From NCBI GenBank assembly GCA_015680685.1, contig MNCI01000852.1, positions 1 to 62,000 of the forward strand: a stretch of DNA of 62,000 nucleotides, read 5' to 3'. Each line of letters starts with the position of its first letter. The stretch's first letter is position 1. Positions 10,361 through 22,488 of the stretch are shown piece by piece. Made by a program: the position numbers and the translations under genes. Under the pieces are notes generated by a model, which saw only the letters and a program-made list of their open reading frames with translations, made no database searches and was not told the DNA's origin. The stretch is from Gnetum montanum (Eukaryota; Streptophyta; Gnetopsida; Gnetales; Gnetaceae).

Positions 10361-12030
10361 TCAACCATAACATATATTTCTCAAATTTATGAAAAATTCT
10401 ATGGAAGTTATAACTTCCTAGGGTGATTTTAAATTAATCCCCTAGATATTTGCAACACTTCTTAACTTCTTGTGATTGTTGTAGCTACTCAAAGCCACTA
10501 TAAAAGGCTTGAAGGTAGAATTGAGGAGGAGGAAGATTGGAGAAAAGATTTTTAAGAATTATTGTAATATGACTTGCTAAAGACATCAATTTAGCTACTT
10601 TGTTTTAATCCTATGAGTTTATTTCTTCCCATTTTGTTTTAGTTTCTTAGCTAATGGTTTAGATAGTATCATGCTTGGTATTTAATTTTTGGATTTATCC
10701 TTGGTTGCTTTTATAGCTTTGTTTTTGTGCAATATTAGACTCTTATTAATATTTTCCATAGAAGAGCTTATGTTGTTGTAAGCCTCAAGAACAATTTAAT
10801 AGCAATGTCTTAATGACATTGCCTATTTTGAGCATAGAGGATCTAGAAGAATCTTTGGTATTTTGATAGGACTAAAATAGCTTCTTTATTTTTAAACTTT
10901 ATTGCCTTGGTATTTCAATCAAGAAATTGTCAAATTTTTTGAAAGCTCTATTGAATACAGTCTTTGACAATTGTTAAGCAACCAAAATAGAGACTTGTAT
11001 GTTGTGGTTTACACAACAATTTTGGTAGTATAATAAGGTTGTCTTTATGAAATTGCTTGTTGAGCTCAGATATTTTGAATAATTCACAGTTATTAAATTA
11101 AGAGTAGCTTTATTGTAAAGTGTTTTCTCATGTCAATTTATCTTGCCTAAATATTTGAGATTTCATGCACTTCTACTTTCTTTCTTTTCTCTTTCTAAGT
11201 CCATTGAATCTCGCTCTATTTCTAGTTTCATTGTGGAACTTTCTCTCTAGGGAAAATTAGGAGTAGATTGTTAGAATCATGCTCAAATGTTTTTGTAAAA
11301 TTTTATTTGTTACAAGTAGGTATTATAAGGACTATATATCCTAAGTGATTAAAAAAAATAGGAATTTCCAACAACTCATAGTATTTGACAAAGTTCACTG
11401 AATTGCTTTTATGATAGCCCATTACAGTTTTATACACAACCCAACCATTTCAACATTCACAACAACAAACACATACTCACATAACTACTAAGTCAATTTT
11501 GAGGTATTTGGGCCTTGGTGTTGCCACAGACGAGCAAGCATCTAAACCCTCTTTGAAGAATACCTTTAATCTTGTGACCCTTAGTCACGAGACCATGAGG
11601 CTTACCACATTGGCGATCGTGTCCCAAATGGTCATCAACAATTCTTTTGACGCTAGAAGGAGGGCATGAAATTTATCACCTACATTCATAAGTTTATAGC
11701 TTATTCAAATAGCTTGATATTCTTAGCACACCAACAAGTCTTTGTTGCTATAGAAGCTTCAAAGAATTAGATACTATTTCTAGTTCATGACTAAGAAGAT
11801 TAATAGTTTGGAAGATATTAAAGGTTTCAATGAAATTCTAGATTATAAGACTGATTATTTATCAAAAGAAGAATAAAAAAATCCTTTTAATTTTGGAACA
11901 AGTAGTGGAGTAAAGACCAAAAAGATAAGAAGATCACCCCTTTTGTTTGATTTATTAGTCTATAGGAGAAAGTCAAAGAAGTATAAGAGTTGAATGATTA
12001 AAAGGAATTTTAATAGAATGGAAACTCCTT
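10361..12030 (+). other. 5' non-coding region of Tat-B or older flank
   Basis: AT-rich sequence without a convincing gene. At 10499-10508 there is ctataaaagg, a good TATA-like box, followed by a purine-rich stretch (gaggaggaggaagattggag). This could be part of an LTR or leader of Tat-B. A GC-richer block at about 11515-11670 (gggccttggtgttgcc) stands out but has no recognised function. No second copy that would define an LTR was found in the window. Confidence 0.3.
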
Positions 12031-12039
12031 GGCAAAGAG

Positions 12040-13043
12040 TTACACCATTATAATTTCAAAACTAAAATGATATTGGTAAGGTAGTTTACAAGTATTTGCC
12101 TAAACATTTTATTCTTGGAAAATCTTACTTAGCTAAAGAGTATATCCATATGTTTGAATTAGCTTTGGCTCCTACAAATGGTTAACATCAAGACCAAGCT
12201 TATAGGTTGTTTGTAGAAAATTTAAAGGATATGGCTTAGATTTTGTATTCAAACTTGCCAAGAAATAGTATCACAAGCTAGGATGATATGAAAAGTCTTT
12301 TATTAGCCCAGTTTGAAAATCAGTTGGATCAACAACAACTATATTGTGGGCTAGTACAAGCTAAGCAAGAAGTTAAAGAGTCAATTAGAGATTTCAATAT
12401 TAAGTTTCAATGAATTTTTGGATGCTTTTAAAGATAATATATATCATTAGAAAAATTGCTTAGAAATACTTATCTTAATGTAGTGAATCCCAATACTTCA
12501 ATTTGGTTAAGAAGAACTCCAAACTTGATAACATTAAATGACTACTTTAGTGAAGCTATACACTTAGAAAAATAGTTGAACTTGAATCATGAAGAGATTA
12601 TCACAACTCAAAAAAGAGAAGAAAAAATGATGATTCCTATGCAAGATTTTGCTCAACTTAAAGCATTACTAGGACCATCTCGTGTTAAGATAGAGCAAGA
12701 ATCTAAAAGCAAAGAATCTAAAAAAGTATAGTTAATGAAAGACTTGTTCAACAAAGTAGTGAAACTAAAAAAACCTTTGGCAAAAGTTCAAATCAAGGAG
12801 GAAAAGAAAAATAAAAAACATAAGCATCAAGATAATAAGTTAATAGAAGATGAGGATGAAAGTGAACTTTTCATGTCCAACTTCCTTGCTATTAAATTAG
12901 ATAATGAGCTATCTAGTTTTCATTATGCAAGCAAATCTTGTAATAATGGATCTAGTAATATCTCTACAATATTAAGTTTTGAAGAAGATATATCATTAGA
13001 TGAAGAGTGTAATAACAATAAGGAAAATGGATATAATCTATGA
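12040..13043 (+). pseudogene. gag: gag of Tat-B
   Basis: The translation over about 12100-12420 shows a capsid-type retrotransposon gag domain: LGKSYLAKEYIHMFELAL, YRLFVENLKDMA, DDMKSLLLAQFENQLDQQQ, then QAKQEVKESIRDFNIKF. Stops (several TAG) break it. It is followed by a Lys/Glu-rich, highly charged tail with an open frame at 12735-13043. Gag would package the element RNA. No CCHC zinc knuckle was seen. Confidence 0.65.
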
Positions 13044-13439
13044 TCAAAATAAAGATTAACTACTTCTAGGTCTCCAAACATTATTTCTGATCCATCTAAT
13101 AAGATAAAGGCTTTTGAGCCAAGTAGAAGAGAAGAAAATAAAGGTAAAGAAGATCAAGTAGAGTAGAGTACTCAAATCAATCTTTTAATAAGTGGAAAAA
13201 GAAACAAAGCTTTTATGGAGATGGAGAATATGATTTAATTAAAGATCTTAAACATGTCAAAGCCAACATTAGCATATATCAGCTACTACAAATTGGATAT
13301 CAGCAACGAAAAGCTTTAGAGTTTATTAAAGGTAAAAGGAGAGTTGGAGAATCATAATTAATCTATGCATCCAACAATGATGAGAAAACAAAAGCTAGCT
13401 ATGATTGTACTCATGATGGAGAAGCTCCTCCTTTTCGTT

Positions 13440-13830
13440 TGACAATGAAATTAAAGGACATCTTCACAATTGTTTAATTAATTCTAAAGCTACATCTTCT
13501 ATTATGCCATTATCTATATGCAAAAAACTTGATATAATTCTAGAAAAATCAAATAAAAAGATCATATAAATGGATAAACGTAGGGTAAAGATTGAGTCAA
13601 CTACCTAATGTTCTATTAGAAATGACTTTTGAACCTCATATCAAGAGTAGAATAACTATTTAGGTAGTAGATATACTAGATTCATATAGTCTTTTGTTGA
13701 GAAGAAGTTGGAGTAAAAATTTCTTAGGTTACATATCAATGGATTACTCACATATGTGGCTACCTTGGATAGGAGAGACAAATCAAATATATGTTTATAG
13801 TGAACCTTTAATGAATGAAAAAATTACCTC
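13440..13830 (+). pseudogene. pro: Aspartic protease region of Tat-B
   Basis: Near 13475 the translation reads LINSKATSSIMPLSICKKL, which fits the retropepsin pattern D-S/T-G-A with the catalytic triad degraded to NSKA. Downstream, LLLRRSWSKNFLGYISMDYS (13685-13745) matches the conserved block that follows the protease in Tat-type elements whose aRNH lies before RT. A frameshift and stops near 13570-13640 separate the two halves. The family is recognised by the block order. The enzyme is dead. Confidence 0.6.
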
Positions 13831-13909
13831 AAATGGAAAAAACAAGATTGTTGAAATAAGAAGTTTCGAAAATAAATTTTACACACTTCAAGAAATCTAT
13901 AATTTGGAG

Positions 13910-14400
13910 AAAGAAGAATCTCAAAATGAGAGCAAATGGGAACTATACTTTGATGGTTCTTGTAACTTGAAAGGTGCAAGAGCCAAAGTAGCTCTAGTAA
14001 AAGATGATTCTTTAAATATATTTGAGGTAATTCATCTATCTTTCTCTTGTAAAAATAATAAGGCTAAATAGGAAGCTCTAAGTATTGGAACTAAAATAGC
14101 ATTATAAAAAGGAATCAAGGTTATCACCATAAAAGGAGACTCGAGATTGGTATGTGAATAAGTCAAAGATGATAGTGTAGTAAAGAGTTCACTCTTGCAA
14201 ACCTATAAACAATTTATTTGCAAAATGCTGAATCAATTTCATCATTACCAAATAGAACATATATGTAGAGAATTTAATTAAATAGTAGATGACTTAGCAA
14301 AAGTAGCTTCATCATTAGATGTGAAAAGGATAGAAATTTATGAAGATGTAATGATCAAGAATAAACATCAGCCATCAATACCAGATAACATAATCCATTT
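13910..14400 (+). pseudogene. Archaeal-type RNase H (aRNH) of Tat-B, upstream of RT
   Basis: WELYFDGSCNLKGARAKVAL (about 13936) carries the first catalytic Asp. NNKAK then a stop then EAL holds the conserved Glu block. ITIKGDSRLVCE near 14125 holds the next Asp. HYQIEHICREFN followed by VDDLAKVAS (about 14245-14320) gives the C-terminal His/Asn/Asp block. This second RNase H type is a hallmark of Tat elements and would remove RNA from RNA-DNA hybrids. It precedes RT here, while in Tat-C it follows the gypsy RNase H. Several TAG and TAA stops are present. Confidence 0.8.
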
Positions 14401-14589
14401 ACAAGTATTTGAAGATTATGATCTAATTACTTAGATTCTTGAGAAATAAACAAGAATTGGAAGGTGAAATCATACTTGAAACAACGCTGAGGGTTAGGAA
14501 AAATTCCATTCTCAAAAAAGTGATTGATTATGAACATGAGTTTGACAAAAATTTGCTCACTAGAAAGGATGTATAGAATCTAGATGATC

Positions 14590-15207
14590 AAGCTTATGAA
14601 GTAGTGAATTTCATATCTACTGAGTTGCCAAAAATGTTAAATGTAACATAGGAAAAGGATTTAGTTTTTAAGAAAAATTTATTATTACTCCAGAAAAATA
14701 GTTTGACAAATTTTATGATAACCTTAGGAATTTTCGAGTAAATGTTATGACACATAAAATTCCTTTGATAGACAATTGTAAGATTGTTAAAAAAATAGAG
14801 GAAATTTAATCCATCATTTAAGCTAGCTATGAAAGATAAGATCAAGAAGTTATTACAAGCTCAAATCATATATCCAGTCTAATATTTAACATGGTGTACT
14901 AACCTTGTGTCAATAAGGGAGAAGAATGGTGATATTAGACTTTATGTGGATTTCAGAAATTTGAATGAAGCCTAAAAAAAGGAAAAAAAGATAAGTAGCC
15001 ACTTCCTAGAATCAATGAAATGTTGATTAAATTATGAGGTTATCAGGTATATTCTTTCCTAGATGGTTTTCCAGGAAATAATCAAATCATGGTAGCTAAG
15101 GGTGATAGATATAAGATAGCATTTATCACCAAATGGGGAAATCAAAGAATGCCATTTGGATTGTCAAATGCTGGAGCTACATTTTCAAAGAGAAATAGAT
15201 TTAGCCT
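14590..15207 (+). pseudogene. pol: Reverse transcriptase of Tat-B, N-terminal part
   Basis: From about 14820 the translation shows KDKIKKLLQAQIIYPV, then SIREKNGDIRLYVDFRNLNE, YSFLDGFPGNNQIMV, ITKWGNQRMPFGLSNAGATF. These are the RT fingers and palm with the first palm Asp in FLDGF. An extra T near 15183 shifts the frame just before the Ath-2 insertion at 15208. The polymerase continues at 22489. Confidence 0.85.
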
Positions 15208-16137
15208 TGATGAGTGGCAAGGTACCCCTACACTCAACCATACGAAACGAGCATAGCATGCGCGATCTGGTCGAACTCCATAGACTAAATGCCTACACGC
15301 CTCATTCATTGTCTTCCCAGACTTACTTGTATGTGTCACGGTGTATGGTTAAGCAAGTCTAAGGTATATGATTTTTATAGTCTTTTCTGGTTTTATCTCC
15401 TATGCTATCAAGGTGAAGGGTTGAGAAACTAACTAACTCTAACTAGTGACTAAGTCTAAATTAACTAGCGTCAGCATCCATTCCCACTTACTGTACACAC
15501 CCTGAACTATGCAACCGTGGCTACCAAACACTAATCGTTACTGGGATCACCACGCGTAACACACGTGCTCGTAGTGGTCGTACTAAGGCACTTAACTAGC
15601 CTAAGCTTAATGAGCAACCGATTCCTTGACTAGCCGTACACATCCTTAGATGATCATAATCAAGTCGTACTCATTTCGCATTCTAGGAGTTGAGGGTGAG
15701 AGAACCTAATCGCGATGAGCAGCTGATTCTTTGATTAGCCGAACACATCCGTAAATGCTCGTAATCAAGTTGTACTCATGCCGCACTACTGCAGGGTAAT
15801 AAATAATAGGTAATAAATAACAAGTAATAAATCCTATTCCATGCACTACAAGGTTTATCCACAAAGCTCATCTTTATTGCCGTACACAACTTGCATTCAA
15901 GTACAATGTTGCTCAAATAAAGATTCATTCACTTGGGGACTCCTACTGCGAGCACATGGAAAATATTATATCTCTGGAGTGATCAATCTACCATAGTTTC
16001 CCTACTTCTAGCCTAGGATGGGAAATAAGGGGAGGTCCACCTTTTATTTATAGATTTGGCGACGAACCATGATATCGCGTATGCGACATCGCAGGGGACG
16101 ACATGATATCGCGGCTCATGCAAATCACATCTCATCA
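15208..16137 (-). repeat. 3' LTR of Ath-2 (930 bp)
   Basis: Read on the plus strand it begins tgatgagtggcaagg and ends ctcatca. TATA (minus strand) near 16045 and the GATATCGC block at 16060-16130. It has a deletion of about 25 bp near 15300 relative to the other LTR. Two tandem copies of a 105-bp unit lie at about 15600-15800. Confidence 0.9.
15605..15815 (-). repeat. 105-bp tandem duplication in the Ath-2 3' LTR
   Basis: The words gccgtacacatcc (15633) and gccgaacacatcc (15738) mark equivalent positions 105 bp apart. Each unit also carries taatcaagt-gtactcat. The same pair is present in the other LTR at about 21960-22150. Ath-1 LTRs lack it. Confidence 0.8.
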
Positions 16138-16152
16138 TACCTCCATGACTGA
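16138..16152 (-). promoter_or_regulatory. Polypurine tract of Ath-2
   Basis: On the plus strand tacctccatgactga follows the LTR. On the minus strand this is tcagtcatggaggta, one change from the family box. Confidence 0.75.
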
Positions 16153-18150
16153 ATAAAATCTCGTCCTCGAGTTCCTTACAATAATATTGGGAAGGTATGG
16201 AATTATTGAGGGGAATGGAACTAATGGGATGACATGTGAACGGTTCATCATTACAAGACTTGACAAAACTAGTGTTCATGACAACAAGGGTGAACACCTT
16301 ATTACAATGACATTAGGCCTTTGTTGGTAGCTAAGAAAGAGAAAGAGAAAGAAGTGTTGCTACTACCAACGCCAAGATTATGCCTTTGTTGTTCATCTGT
16401 AAGTGCGCCATCGATCTTGCTCCTTGCATAGTTGCTTCAACGCTACTCCATTCCAAGTGTTTGCTCCAGATCCAATCCATTTTTTGTATGATCGTCATCT
16501 GCACACACAACACAATCTTATATTAGCAAGGGTAAATGAATCATCATGTAATTGATACCTTGCTTCTGTGTAAGTTCATTGGCTAGGTTGTGGTATGGCT
16601 GATACGAATCTGGGGATATATTAATGATGACTACCAAAGATGTAGGGATTAGGAAGAAAATCAAAAAAATTCAAGGCTGGGAGAAAATTGAAAAAATCGG
16701 GCCCCATACCCCCATGAGTAATTGCAAACCTTTGGTAGCATTAGAATGGAGAAAGAAAAGGAGTAAGAAAGATAGATAAAAAGGGACAACTAAAAACTTC
16801 AGTGAAATGGATGTCAAGGTGGTAATGAACAAAATAAAATTAATTGCAAAATTTTAAGGGAAATAATTTAACTAATGCTCTAAATAGGAATGTCAGTGGA
16901 TCCTCCCCAAAGCAGGCTCATGCCCTTAATGCCTTGACAAACCCACATTCAAAGAGTCCGTAGGCTCTGGGAATCTTATTTGGAACAAGAGTTAAAGTCT
17001 TAACCGTAATAATTCACCAAAAAGAAAACAATGCATCAACCAAAATATATACACTAATGATACAATCGACAATGAGGTGAACAATGGAGAGAAGGGTGGA
17101 GAGAAGAGAATGGAATGGAATCCCAAAAACAAGGTGGTGTATAGCCCCTTGTGTGTTTCATGATTAATGTGACTTGGAAAATCTCATTCCAACTCTGGCC
17201 TCAAACCAACCACATGCAGTGACTTCGCATCAATGCATTAGGCCGAAACATTCACTTGGGTAACAAGACTGCATCTCTAAAGAGCCACCACCATTCTAAT
17301 GAAACAAAGGAGAGAATGGAAAGCGAGAAGGGCCTTAGTTAGAGGGAACACTTTTAGTTCCATAACCAATTCTTGTAGCCCAAGTTTATTTCGTCTAAGG
17401 GGTATGCTTTGAAATCTCACTTTTTTTTTGTTTTGTGTTTTTATGCGTGAGAATCACACCATGCAAAGACTTGATTATTTTTATTGTCTTAGCTTTTGAT
17501 AATTGGGGTAACATCGGAATGATGAGAAAACTCAAAAAGAAAACATCCAAGCACCCAAGAGAACGGCCAACAAAAAAGCATCAAGTTCCCTTGAAGTCAC
17601 ACCCTTTTCAATCCTTGAGTCCTTCCTTAGTTTGAGAAATACCTAGTCACTGATTTGTTTAAGTTCTTATTAGAAGGGGACTATACATTTCCAAGCTGAG
17701 AGAGACCATAGAAACTGGTGGATGGATGGATGAAGTGGTCTTATTGCCTTCCATATCAAAAGAAACATACCTTAGTATCAACATTGTGACTTAAAGGTAA
17801 AAACCAAACATTAGCAATCAACATGAAAATAGTTCATACCATCAGTCTGAACACTTATTGGGTGACAAACTTACATGGTGGAACACACACACACACACAC
17901 ACACACAATGGAAAAAGTATAATGATGTTGTAAAACAAAAACAAGAAAAGTTAAAGAAATTTGTAAAACAAAAACTAGAAAAGGTAAAGAAATTTGTAAA
18001 AAAAAAATGTGTAAGACAAAAAATGTTGTAAAACAAAAATGTGTAAAACAAAAATCAAAAAAGAACTGAGGGCCCCATATGATCAGCATAGGTGGCCATC
18101 TCCCCCATGACTGAGTTGTAAGGGAGAGATCCAAAATAATGAATGCCTGT
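16153..18150 (-). other. 3' untranslated region of Ath-2
   Basis: Inverted counterpart of the 1.7 kb region of Ath-1. It holds the extra polypurine boxes (ccatctcccccatgactgag at 18099 and ccccatacccccatgag at 16702 on the plus strand), an acceptor-like site near 16505, an AC microsatellite at 17883-17907 and an A-rich tract at 17910-18060 (T-rich in the sense direction). The AC tract corresponds to a shorter GT stretch in Ath-1. I see no gene. Confidence 0.7.
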
Positions 18151-18271
18151 TTGAATTTCTAAGAAGTGCCCAACTTCTCCCAATTGATAATCTTAGATTA
18201 AGGGATGGAAGTTGGCGATGCTCATATTCCAATGTATATATGCTTTCATTATGGGCATGGGTTTCCTCAGT

Positions 18272-21200
18272 TCATTCCATGCATGTTTGGTTGCTCCTTC
18301 GAGTAGCTGTCAACCACAGGGTGTCTACTACTGGTTGTGTGGTTGCTACATACAAGCATATTTGTTTCAAAGTTTCAAGAGCACACCTGTTACATGGAGG
18401 TATTTCCTCCATGTCATCACCCGATGAATCATTGTATGTGATGCATGAAACTTTCCTCTTCTCGATCTTTCCACAAATGTTTATCTTGGAAATTTTTAAG
18501 GAAAGATCGCGGATCCTAAGGCATGCATCTACTATGCTTAGCCATGTCCTTCCCATTATAATTGGGAAGTACCCTTCGTTGTTGTTAACTTTAATCACCA
18601 GAAAATCAGTTGGGTAAGACCAACCACACACAGTGGTGATGATGTCCTCCACCAATCCCAAGGGAATGGTGATGGACTAGTCTGCCAGCTCAAGTTGGAT
18701 GTTTCTCTTCTTAATTTGAGGCAGGTTCCAAGCGTGAAACATCTCTTGTGAAATTAAGTTGACTCCGGAACCTAAGTCAAGAAGATCTCTATGTTGTTCA
18801 TTTCCGGTGACTCAAAGGTAGATTAAGGGACTCCCAGGATCAGTTAGTTTCCTGGGAAGGTGATCTACCTTGATCCAGTCGATTACAGTATGCGGTAACA
18901 TAACCATATGCGTTAAGTTCTATTGGACTGAAGGGTGCTCCGAAGTGTTGGATGGTGGAGAGTGTATATGGAGTCAACTGCTTGTTGTTGTGAGAGTTTG
19001 TCTGGGCTTTTGGTTCTGAAGAAGGATCTTTTCTTTTTACAGTTGTCAGAACCAGCAGTAGGTTGAATATTTACAGCTCTCGCAGTGTGACGTTGCTGCA
19101 GTTGAGGAGGGATTTCCCCTTGCATTGTTGGAGTAGGAGGTGTTATGGGAACTACTTGTGGAAGAGGTGTGGATGGATTTGGAGGATGGTGTGGGTATGG
19201 AGTGTCTCCTAGAGGTGAAGGAGTCCTTTTGAAGTACTCTTGAACTTGGTAGTGATGGTGGGGAGTTGAGTGACTCATAGAGTCACCTGGAGAAATCGGT
19301 TGCTGCACATAATATCCATAAGGATCAGGCTGTCGGTAAGGGTACTGAAGTTTTGGTGATGGCATCCCCCATGACTGTGGGTGTTACCACTACTGATGTT
19401 ATCCGATGGGTTGTGATGGAGTTCCACTTGGATAATATGTTAAGGGTTGGTGGAACTACCTTAGGTTACCTTGTGGATAAGGTAACCTTCAGGGTGTTTT
19501 CCATTGGTTGAGTCTTGGATTAAGCGCATACACCCCAAACTCCTGTAGATGTGAGATGATGGGGCAACATCCCTTAGGATGGTCATAGTGGCAAATCTCA
19601 CATCCACCATCATCGTCTGTGTCAGAGTCCACAGCCACATCAGAGTTAGTGATTTTCCCCTTACCCTTGTTATGTGCAGGGCCTAAATCTCTCCACTTTT
19701 TCTTACCTTTGTCACTACTTTGTTCTACCTTAGACTCTTTTACAATTTTTAAGATAATTTTAATTTTAGAGTCTAAGGAACTCCATATGTCATCTACCTT
19801 AGCCACAATTTCTATTATGAGCTTTTGAAGTGGCAAGGTCTTTCTGTTCACCAACTCTTCGATTGGTGACTCATCCTCTTCATCGCAAAACTTCACTCCC
19901 TTCTTTCAAAGGGAGGGATCATGGTTGTACTCTTCTGCACTTTCCCTTTTTCATAGCTCACCTTCTTCTTTTGCTACTTTTTCAAACAAGTGATGTACTT
20001 CATGGGCTCTAAGTTGTGAGAGTCTCCCTTGGGCGTAAGTCCTAAGGGCTCTTCCAGTTTCATGCCTTAGCCCATCCACGATGTGGCGAAGTTAATCTTG
20101 CTGAGCATACCCATGGCTCGGGCAACGATGTAACAATGTGTAGTAGCGGGCCATGGCAACATCTAAGGGTTCATATGTACCTTGTTTCCAGCCTTGGATT
20201 TGCTTACATAGATTGGACACTCTAGAGTACGTCTGATACTTATTGTTGAATAGTTCTAGCATCGTACTCCACCTCCTGATGGTTTCCAATTCTAAGGACT
20301 GGTACCAGCACTCTACTTTCTTGGTGAGTGTTCTTGAGAACAACTTAAGTTTTTGCCACTCATTTTCTATATTCTGCAAGGCACAGGCATTGTGGAATGC
20401 CTGTAAATGATTTTTCGGATCTGCATTATATCCCCCTTCAAATCATGGGATATTGTTCATGTCTAAACGTTTGATCTAACTATCTTTTAAATGCCTTGTG
20501 GGAATCCTAACTGCCTCCGTTATGTCAAGCATACTTCGAGTTGTGAGTAGGGGCTCATCATGATCATCTCTTTCATGATGCCTGTTATGTATGTGTTGTT
20601 CCCTACTCTCCCTACGTCCTTGCCCTTGTCCTCTCTCTCGACTTTCCTATCGAGGTCTTTCATTTTTCTTACGTTTATCCTCTCCGTTGTGTTCATGATG
20701 GTTGTGCCCAGATGTGGAAGGAGAGGGTGAGTGATGGGATGAAGGAGAAGAAGAAGGGGAACCATCGCCATAACGATGTTTCTTGCCTTCTCTTTGGCTG
20801 CTATGGCCCCGATCGTGGTAATGATCTAAGTGCTCATCCTTAGCATGAGTGTTTGTTCCCTCTGTGAACAGTTGGTGTTCATGGGCATCAGAACCAGGGA
20901 TATGTATCGTTGATCATAGATTCTGATACCCAACCTCCTCAGCATCGTTAGGAGGGGGAACATCATTTGTTAAAGAACCCGTGATAAGGGGTTCCTCATC
21001 ACCTATTTCGCTAAGGACATGCAGGGCTTTCCCCTTCATAAAAGTATGTTTACTCTCCTACCTTAAGTCCCTCATATGTTGGGCATCTATGGGATAATAA
21101 TCCCTCATATCAAAATCTTTCGCAACATATTCAGCATATAATTCAGTTATGCCAATCTGTGCCAAGGCACGGAAAAGCATGCAAGAGACTGATCGATCTA

Positions 21201-21411
21201 GGGGTAACACGATGTTACCTTACAAATCTCTCCATTGCAGTTGTTCGTCTTGATGGAGGATAAAGGTGAAGTCTGGAATATACTCATCAGGATGAGTATA
21301 AACTATCTTGTATTTTTTAGGACTTGGCTGATTTTGGTTATGTTTTTTATGTTGCCGACTGTCTCGTGTATGGTCCTTAGGTGGTGAGTTGCTCTTATGA
21401 GAAGAAGGCAT
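18272..21411 (-). pseudogene. gag-pro: gag-protease polyprotein of Ath-2
   Basis: Starts at the ATG at 21411 (MPSSHKSNSPPKDHTRD), aligning with the start in Ath-1. The frame is kept through the N-terminal module (DEYIPDFTFILHQDEQLQW), the His/Arg-rich region, the capsid-like domain (20379-20092) and the zinc knuckle (CEICHYDHPKGCC near 19590) to 18913. There a small deletion changes the frame before the protease. The protease site reads LLDLGSGVNL near 18770, with Ser of DSG changed to Leu. The block DFLVIKVNNNEGYFPIIMGR then leads to the end at 18272. Compared with Ath-1, the knuckle cysteines are intact. Confidence 0.88.
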
Positions 21412-21532
21412 TGTTATTGGTGTGCTATTTCACCATTATATAAAATTTCTCTTTTGATTAACCCAAAGGTTTGTTAAGGCTCACAATGATGTGAATGATA
21501 TCCTTATGTTCTATATGGCACACAAACACTTA

Positions 21533-21552
21533 GTCCCCAGCAACGGCACCAA
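21533..21552 (-). promoter_or_regulatory. Primer binding site of Ath-2, tRNA-Asp type
   Basis: On the minus strand the LTR is followed by ttggtgccgttgctgggg. It differs from the complement of tRNA-Asp at two positions, both C-to-T. It is the best preserved primer site in the window. Confidence 0.88.
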
Positions 21553-22483
21553 TGATGAGTGGTGAGGTACCCCTACAGTCAACCATACGAAATAAGCGTA
21601 GCATGCGCGATCCGGTCAATCTCCGCAAACTAAATGCCTACAAACCCCATGGAACACTTGGGGTTAATCATTCGTTGTCTTCCCAGACTTACTTGTATGT
21701 GTCACAGTGTATGGTTAAGCAAATCTAAGGTACATGATTTTTATAGTCTTTTCTAGTTTTATCTCCTATGCTATTGAGGTGAAGGGTTGAGAAACTAACT
21801 AACTCTAACTAATGACTAAGTCTAAATTAACTAGCATGAGCATCCATTCCCACTTACCGTACACACCCTGAACTATGCAACCGTTACCAAATGCTAATCG
21901 TTACTGGGATCACCACGCATAATGCACGTGCTCGAAGTGGTCGTACTAAGGCACTTAACTAGCCTAAGCGTAATGAGCAGCTAATTCCTTGACTATCCAT
22001 ACACATACTTAGATGCTCGTAATCAAGTCGTACTCATTTCGCATTCTAGAAGTTGAGGGTGAGAGAACCTAATCGCGATGAGCAGCCAATTCCTTGATTA
22101 GCCGTACACATCTGTAAATGCTCGTAATCAAGTCATACTCATGTCGTGCTACTGCAGGGTAATAAATAATAAGTAATAAATCTTATTCCATGCACTGCAA
22201 GGTTTATCCACAAAGCTCGTCTTTATTGTCGTACATAACTTGCGTTCAGGTACACTGTTGCTCGAATAAAGCTCCGTTCACTTGGGGACTCCTACTATGG
22301 GCACATGGAAAATATTCTATCTCTGGAGTGATCAATCTACCAGAGTTTCCCTACTTCTAGCCTAGGATGGGAAATAAGGGAAGGTCTTCCTCTTATTTAT
22401 AGAGTTGGCGGCGGACCGCGATATCGCGTAAGCGATATCGCATGGGATGCAATATCGTGGCTCATGCAAATCGCGTCTCATCA
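21553..22483 (-). repeat. 5' LTR of Ath-2 (931 bp)
   Basis: On the plus strand it begins tgatgagtggtgagg and ends cgtctcatca. The minus-strand TATA is at about 22390-22400 and U3 carries gcgatatcgcttacgcgata. The 105-bp duplication is at about 21960-22150. Confidence 0.9.
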
Positions 22484-22488
22484 AGCCT

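Larger units (their letters stand above)
15208..22483 (-). mobile_element. Ath-2: second gag-PR deletion derivative, inserted in Tat-B RT
   Basis: Length is 7276 bp, minus strand, flanked by the perfect duplication AGCCT (15203-15207 and 22484-22488). LTRs are at 15208-16137 (3') and 21553-22483 (5'). Like Ath-1 it has gag and protease but no RT, RNase H or integrase. On the minus strand its post-protease linker joins the 3' region at about 18137-18160, with nearly the same words as in Ath-1 (ttcaaacagg then cattattttggat). Its LTRs are about 120 bp longer than those of Ath-1 because of a 105-bp tandem duplication in U5. Confidence 0.92.

Noticed and set aside
10361-15207. Endogenous plant pararetrovirus
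   Set aside because: RT plus RNase H could suggest this, but the archaeal-type RNase H before RT, the protease block and the gag order match Tat-type Ty3/gypsy elements. No movement or coat protein motif was seen.
18212-18617. Plus-strand frames of 71 and 125 codons
   Set aside because: They are complements of the Ath-2 protease, which is clear on the minus strand.
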